Shown piece after piece: positions 58,800-64,000 of a stretch of 64,000 nucleotides of DNA. A model generated the notes under the pieces. That model saw only the letters and a program-made list of their open reading frames with translations, ran no database searches and was not told the DNA's origin. Both the position numbers and the translations under genes were made by a program. The number at the start of each line of letters is the position of its first letter. Positions within the stretch are counted from its first letter, which is position 1. Source of the stretch: Woeseiaceae bacterium (GTDB taxonomy: Bacteria; Pseudomonadota; Gammaproteobacteria; Steroidobacterales; Woeseiaceae); NCBI GenBank assembly GCA_030066075.1, contig JASJCH010000008.1:40286-104285 (forward strand), given 5' to 3'.

Positions 58800-61300
58800 T
58801 TACTCCTCGCGCATCGCGATGGCCGGCTGGCTGCGGCCGGCGCGCCAGGCCGGGTACAGGCCGGCGAGCATGGCGGCGCCGATCGCGAAGATGACCGATA
58901 CGGCAAGGATGTCCGGCGCGACCGTCATGTCGATCTGCCAGCCGAAGGCGCGCCGGTTGATGACCTTGATCAACACGTACGCCATCACGATGCCGAGCGG
59001 AATGGCCGCGATGCCGCTCAGCAGCCCGATAACGCCGGTCTGTGCCGTGATCATGCCGCCGACCTGGCCGGGCGTCATTCCAAGCGCGCGCAGCGTTGCA
59101 GTCTCGCGGGCACGCTCGAGCTGCAGCGCCAGCATGGCCGAGAGGATGCCGATGAAGGCAACGCCGAGCGTCAGCCAGTAGAGCACGTCGGTGATGACGA
59201 AGGTGCGATCGAAGATCCGCATCGATTCCTTGCGCAGTCCCGCGTTCGAGTTGATGTAAAGACTTTGTGTGTCTTTACTGAGGCGCTCGACTTCGCGAAT
59301 GACAGCGTCGACGTCGACGCCTGCAGCGAGGTAAATGCCGAGCGAGTCGATGGTGTCGTCATCGAAATGCCGCGCGTAAGTCGCGCGGCTCATCATGATG
59401 CCTTTCGCGTTGATGTCGTAACTCTGGAACGTGGCGGCCACATCGAACTGGCGCGGTCCGCGGTCGGTGGGCAGCGTGATGACATCACCGGCGCCAACCG
59501 CGTGCTGGTAGGCATACGGTTCGGAGACGAACACGGCGTCCTCGCTTTCCCATGCCTGCCACGCCGGCGCCGGCTCCGCATCGATCAGTTCTGCGCCGTC
59601 ATAGCTTTGCGGCGGCAGTTCGAATACGCGCAGCTGCGTGCGTCCCGAAGCATCCTCGACCGTGGCGCGTTTGCGCGTGCTCATGTCGACCACGCCATCG
59701 ATGGCACGAATCGCCGCGATCAGTTCCGGCTCCATCGAGCCCTCGCGAATCGTGCCCGTGTATATGTCGGCCTGCAGCGTCTGCTGCAGCCATGCGTTGA
59801 CCGAGCCGCGGAAGCTGTCGACCATGACGCTGATGCCGATCGTGGCCGACAGCGCTACCGCGAGCGCCACGATGGCAATGCCGGTACGCGAGAGGCCCGA
59901 GGCTATGCCGGCCACGGCCATTCGAGCCGACGTGCCGCCGAGTTTACCGGCCAGCGGCGCGATCAGCGTCGATACGGCGCGGACGAACAGCGGCACGCAC
60001 AGCGCGAAGCCGAGGATCAGCAGGAAAACGGCGCTGAGACCGGCGACGAGGCTGGTTCCCGAGACGAGGATCAACGCGATTGCGGCAACCATGCCTGCAA
60101 TGCCGGTTGCCGTGACGATGGGCAATACGTGCCGGGTGCGGCGCTCGAGGACCGACCGGGTCAACGCCAGGCGGGGCTCGTAGGACGTCGCCTCGATGGC
60201 TGGCACGGCAGCCGCCAGCAGCGCGGCGCCAACGCCGGCAACGATGCCCTTGGCAACCGAGAATGCGCTGACGCTGACCTCGGTGACGTTGACGCGGAAG
60301 TACAGGTCGTTGATCGTCCGCGAGACGAGTTCCAGCAGCTGCTCGCCGAGCACGGCGCCGAACAGCACGCCCGCAATCGCGGCAACGAGGCCCACGGCCG
60401 CTGCCTCGACAAGCACCATCGTGAGTAGCTGCCTGCGCGTGAGACCCAGCGCGCGCAGCACGCCGATAAGGCCACGGCGCTGCAGCACGGAGAAGTTCAC
60501 CGAGTTGAAGATCAGGAACAGGCCGACGAGCAGCGCCAGCAGGCTCATGGCCGTGAGATTGGTCATGAACGCCTGGCTCATCTCGGCCGTCGAACGGGTG
60601 CGACCGGAGGCGGACAGCAGCTGCGTGCCGGGGCCGAGCGCGCGCTCGAAGCGTTCGAGGGTCGCTGTATCGCCGTCCTCGATGCGCACATCGATGCGAC
60701 TCAGCCAGCCGACCAGGTCGAGCCATTCCTGGGCCGTCGCCACGTCGGCCACCAGCACCCGGTCCAGGCTGTCGTCTGCTGCGAACGTGGCGACCAGCGT
60801 CGCCGTGTGCTGGCGACCGGAGGAGAACAGTTCGAAGCGATCGCCGATCTCCAGCCCGAGTTCCTGCGCCGTCTGTTCCGACGCGGTGACCGCGCCAGGC
60901 TCCACCAGGAAGCTGACGAACAGCGACGAAATGTCCTGCGCGTCGCCGGTGAAGCTGCGCACGGATTGCTCGGCGAACAGGTCGATGCCGAGCAGTTGCA
61001 GCGACAGCCCGTCACTGGTCGCAGCCCCGTCGATGACCGGAGCGATGCGGGTCAGGCCCGCCTCGGTTCGCAACGAGCGGTAGACGTCTTCGCTGACGCC
61101 GTTCGGGCCGCCAACGACCTGGTGCGTGGCCTCGCCGGTGATGGCGTCCATCGACAGCAGGAAGGCCTTGCGGGCGCTCGAGTTCGCGAGGTCGACCGCC
61201 ACGATAACGGCAACGCCGATGACGATGCCGAGCAGCGACAGAACCAGTTGCCAGGGGTGTCGCAACAGGTAGGAGAAACTGGCGCGGTAAGTGACCGGGA

Positions 61301-61304
<4 letters not shown>
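58800..61304 (-). CDS. FtsX-family ABC transporter permease (AttF/G-type fused)
   Basis: 834 aa with two FtsX halves. The first spans start at RHPWQLVLSLLGIVIGVAVI; further membrane blocks include TAMSLLALLVGLFLIFNSVN and AVFLLILGFALCVPLFVRAV. The final FtsX core is YWLTLGVAFIGILSAMLALQ, LERARETATLRALGMTPGQV and LAGLYPAWRAGRSQPAIAMR. Large periplasmic loops lie in between. It works with the adjacent ATPase; the substrate is unknown, likely lipid or lipoprotein-like. The 4-bp overlap with the ATPase and 4-bp gap to AttH make one operon. Confidence 0.9.
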
Positions 61305-61990
<686 letters not shown>

Positions 61991-62019
61991 AGCCCGCTAC
62001 TGTGCGGCATATCGGAACA

Positions 62020-62034
62020 CCGGGCAATGCCCGG
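62020..62034. repeat. Short palindrome between DUF2141 and ABC genes
   Basis: CCGGGCAATGCCCGG, perfect except for the central base. It has no T-run, so it is not a good terminator; it could be an operator. Confidence 0.3.
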
Positions 62035-62062
62035 CTGTAACAACACGTTTCTGACGGCAGAG

Positions 62063-62488
62063 TTATTTGACGCTGATGCTCAGCGTCATCTCAGAAGCCG
62101 CAAACTCGAACTTCGACTTTTCGAACGTTGGCGGACCGAATCGCAGTGACGGGTTGGTCGATGCTCCGGTCGGCTCTTTTGGCTTTCCGTACCAGGCGCG
62201 TTCCATTTCGCCGTTATCGTTAACGTCGTGATACACGGTGACCGCATAGGTTCCGAAGGGCAGGTCGTTGACGACCCAGGTTACGCTGTTATCCGACACT
62301 TCGAGGTTTGCGTTCGCCACGGCCTTCTTGAAGAAATTCTCCTCGGAATCGAACATCGCGAAGCGGACGACGCCCTCGTTGAATTCGAGATCGCGGACCT
62401 CGACGATCAGCGTCCCGGAATCTGCTCTTGCCATCGAGCCAACGAGTAGCAATAGCGCTGCCGCGCCGGTTCGCATTCGTTTAGCCAT
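62063..62488 (-). CDS. DUF2141 family secreted protein
   Basis: 141 aa. Signal MAKRMRTGAAALLLLVGSMA. DUF2141 blocks: GTLIVEVRDLEFNEGVVRFA, FDSEENFFKKAV, FGTYAVTVYHDVNDNGEMER and YGKPKEPTGASTNPSLRFGP. Role unknown; the family often accompanies carotenoid-type oxidoreductases. Its start overlaps the preceding oxidoreductase gene by 8 bp, indicating co-translation. Confidence 0.88.
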   Translation of the reverse strand: MAKRMRTGAAALLLLVGSMARADSGTLIVEVRDLEFNEGVVRFAMFDSEENFFKKAVANANLEVSDNSVTWVVNDLPFGTYAVTVYHDVNDNGEMERAWYGKPKEPTGASTNPSLRFGPPTFEKSKFEFAASEMTLSISVK

Positions 62489-64000
62489 AGATCTTCTTTA
62501 GGGTCGGCATGAGCTTGCGCATCCCGACCATGGCCGCAACGGTCAGCATCCCGGACATCATGGCGCCGGTCACACCACAGGTCAGCGTGTCCTGGCCCGT
62601 CATCCACAGGCCCTTGACGCGCGTCCGCGGGCCGAGCCAGTGCTGCTTGAGTCGTTCGGGCGTATGGTCGAGGCCATACAGTTCGCCGTACTGGTAGGCC
62701 GAAAACCAGTTGGTCGATTGCGGCGTGGAGACCTCGTAATAGTCCACCTTGCCCTCGAGCTGCGGCAGTTTGTCGTAGAGGTAGCGCATCAGCCTCTCGC
62801 CGAGTTCGGCCTTGAACGCTTCGTAGTCCTTGCCGCGCTTGCCCCAGGTGCTGCCCTGCCATTGTTCGAACCACGAATAGGGGGCGGGCGCGACAATCTC
62901 GACCGTAGCCGTGCCGGGATGCCGGTTCAGGTATTCCGGATCCTTGGCGGACGGGAACGAGATGTAGACGACCGGGAACTCCGCATCGTCGTTGTCGATG
63001 AACTCCTCCACGGCAGCGTCGTAGTCGTTGCTCGGGTAGATCCAGAAGTTCGTCTTGGGTATGCCGAGTTCCTCGGCTGTGCCCTTCAGGCCGATGTAAA
63101 CGCCGAGGTGCGCGAAGCTCGGCTGCACGCTGGGCAGCCTTTTCGTGTAACCGTGCTTGTCGGCCAGGCCGTCGGGCAAGAGGCGGCCATACGTGTTGCT
63201 GACGCCAGCTGACGAAATGACGCAGTCACACTCGATGCGATGACCGTCGGCCATGAGTACACCTTCGACCCTGTCGTTCTCCACGAGAATCTGTTCGACG
63301 CTGGCGTAGGTGAAGACCTCGCCGCCGGCCTTCCGGATCTTGGGAATGATGCTGTCCGCGATCTTCCAGCTGCCGCCCACGGGGTAATAGCCGCCGTGCA
63401 GGTAGTGGCGCACGATCATGGCCTGCATGAAAAACGGCGAGCGTTTCGGCGGCAGCCCCATGTCGCCCCACTGGCCGCACAGCGTCGCGATCAGGTCCTG
63501 GTTGTCGGTGAGTTCGCTCAGCACATCGTAGGTCTTGCGATACAGCCACGGCGGCTTCTGCAGCCGCAGCCAGGGCCACAAGAGCACACGCTGCCACGCC
63601 GGCAGGATGCGCTCGAGCCCGAACGCCGTCGCGGCGGATCCGGCCCTCTTCAGGAGCTCCATGTAGCGGTCGATGGCCTGCTCTTCATCGGGGAACATGC
63701 GCACGAGGTTGTTGCGGAACTTCTTTTTGCCGGCCCTGGCGCAATAGACCTTATCGCCCACGTAGAAGCGGTCGTACTCGTTGTCCATTGGCGCCCACTC
63801 GAGCCGCCCCTCGGAAACGAAGTCGAACATGCGCTTGTTACGGGTCTGCGCGCCCACGTCGCCGATGTAGTGCACACCGGGATCCCATTCGTAGCCGTGG
63901 CGTTCAAAGGAATGCGTGTAGCCGCCCGCCGTGTAGTGCTGCTCGAGCACGCAGACTTTCCATCCCAACTCCGAGAGGAAGGCCGCGGTCGTAAGGCCGC
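62481..64000 (-). CDS. CrtISO/retinol-saturase-like FAD oxidoreductase (partial, 5' end outside window)
   Basis: At least 500 residues. The N-terminal Rossmann motif is cut; the visible part begins GLTTAAFLSELGWKVCVLEQ and HYTAGGYTHSFERHGYEWDP (phytoene-desaturase superfamily). The C-terminal RTRVKGLWMTGQDTLTCGVT and GAMMSGMLTVAAM bind FAD, as in CrtISO/RetSat. AGGYTHSFERHGYEWDPGVH is typical of retinol saturases. It may act on carotenoids or other polyenes/lipids. It ends MRKLMPTLKKIYG and shares 8 bp with the DUF2141 gene. Confidence 0.88.
   Translation of the reverse strand, partial: GLTTAAFLSELGWKVCVLEQHYTAGGYTHSFERHGYEWDPGVHYIGDVGAQTRNKRMFDFVSEGRLEWAPMDNEYDRFYVGDKVYCARAGKKKFRNNLVRMFPDEEQAIDRYMELLKRAGSAATAFGLERILPAWQRVLLWPWLRLQKPPWLYRKTYDVLSELTDNQDLIATLCGQWGDMGLPPKRSPFFMQAMIVRHYLHGGYYPVGGSWKIADSIIPKIRKAGGEVFTYASVEQILVENDRVEGVLMADGHRIECDCVISSAGVSNTYGRLLPDGLADKHGYTKRLPSVQPSFAHLGVYIGLKGTAEELGIPKTNFWIYPSNDYDAAVEEFIDNDDAEFPVVYISFPSAKDPEYLNRHPGTATVEIVAPAPYSWFEQWQGSTWGKRGKDYEAFKAELGERLMRYLYDKLPQLEGKVDYYEVSTPQSTNWFSAYQYGELYGLDHTPERLKQHWLGPRTRVKGLWMTGQDTLTCGVTGAMMSGMLTVAAMVGMRKLMPTLKKIYG

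Noticed and set aside
58779..60428. 549-aa open frame on the plus strand
   Set aside because: Antisense to the FtsX-like permease; composition (Arg/Asp/His-rich) is that of a shadow frame.

Overview
The window is dense, high-GC bacterial chromosome with short intergenic gaps and many 1-8 bp gene overlaps. It carries type IV pilus minor pilins, a TonB-dependent receptor, lipoproteins, Hsp15 and MscK-like genes and a palindromic REP-like element. Together these point to a free-living, Gram-negative gammaproteobacterium, possibly a marine or soil lineage near Woeseiales/Steroidobacterales (inference, low certainty). Both tRNAs have C34 anticodons (Thr-CGT, Ala-CGC), which fits GC-rich codon use. 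I saw no insertion sequence, prophage, CRISPR array or rRNA.

Layout. 1-3153 (minus): type IV pilus minor-pilin operon (two FimT/GspH, PilV, PilW, partial PilX). 3257-3798: Irr-like Fur regulator and tRNA-Thr. 3809-6975: a DUF1571 protein with an internal LysM, divergent from a CadC-like wHTH/TolB/TPR regulator, then a small ORF. 6972-10086 (minus): three overlapping genes (DUF885 lipoprotein, unknown secreted protein, exported F420-NADP-oxidoreductase-like protein). 10151-13467: three-gene ABC-2 exporter. 13395-21928: a D-amino-acid locus with a DadA-like dehydrogenase, LysR regulator, TonB receptor, DASS transporter and N-acyl-D-amino-acid deacylase, tied together by three similar 15-bp LysR-type motifs. 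21967-28877: M14 carboxypeptidase, membrane alpha/beta hydrolase, cytochrome c, esterase-like protein, M19 dipeptidase, second hydrolase. 28853-33378: two divergent sulfotransferases and an 899-residue adenylation-carrier-SGNH fusion resembling DltA, DltC and DltD in one chain. 33384-46676: FG-GAP protein, two paralogous AAA-FHA proteins about 9 kb apart, a coiled-coil/HhH protein, a TspO relative, several small envelope proteins, a membrane-anchored oxidoreductase and a methyltransferase. 46677-51708 (minus): PhzF, YbiI-type zinc finger, MscK-like channel, SHOCT protein. 51777-52267: tRNA-Ala and Hsp15. 52272-57597 (minus): a tight seven-gene operon with a TolQ/MotA-like channel, a TolR/ExbD-like partner, secreted proteins, a SPOR-like membrane protein and a lytic transglycosylase. 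57686-61990 (minus): AttEFGH-like ABC system. 62063-64000 (minus): DUF2141 protein and a partial CrtISO/retinol-saturase-like oxidoreductase.

The strongest candidates for something little described are the seven-gene ion-motor/murein operon, the Dlt-like fusion beside sulfotransferases, and the LysR-controlled D-amino-acid uptake locus, whose operators sit near -65 of plausible promoters.
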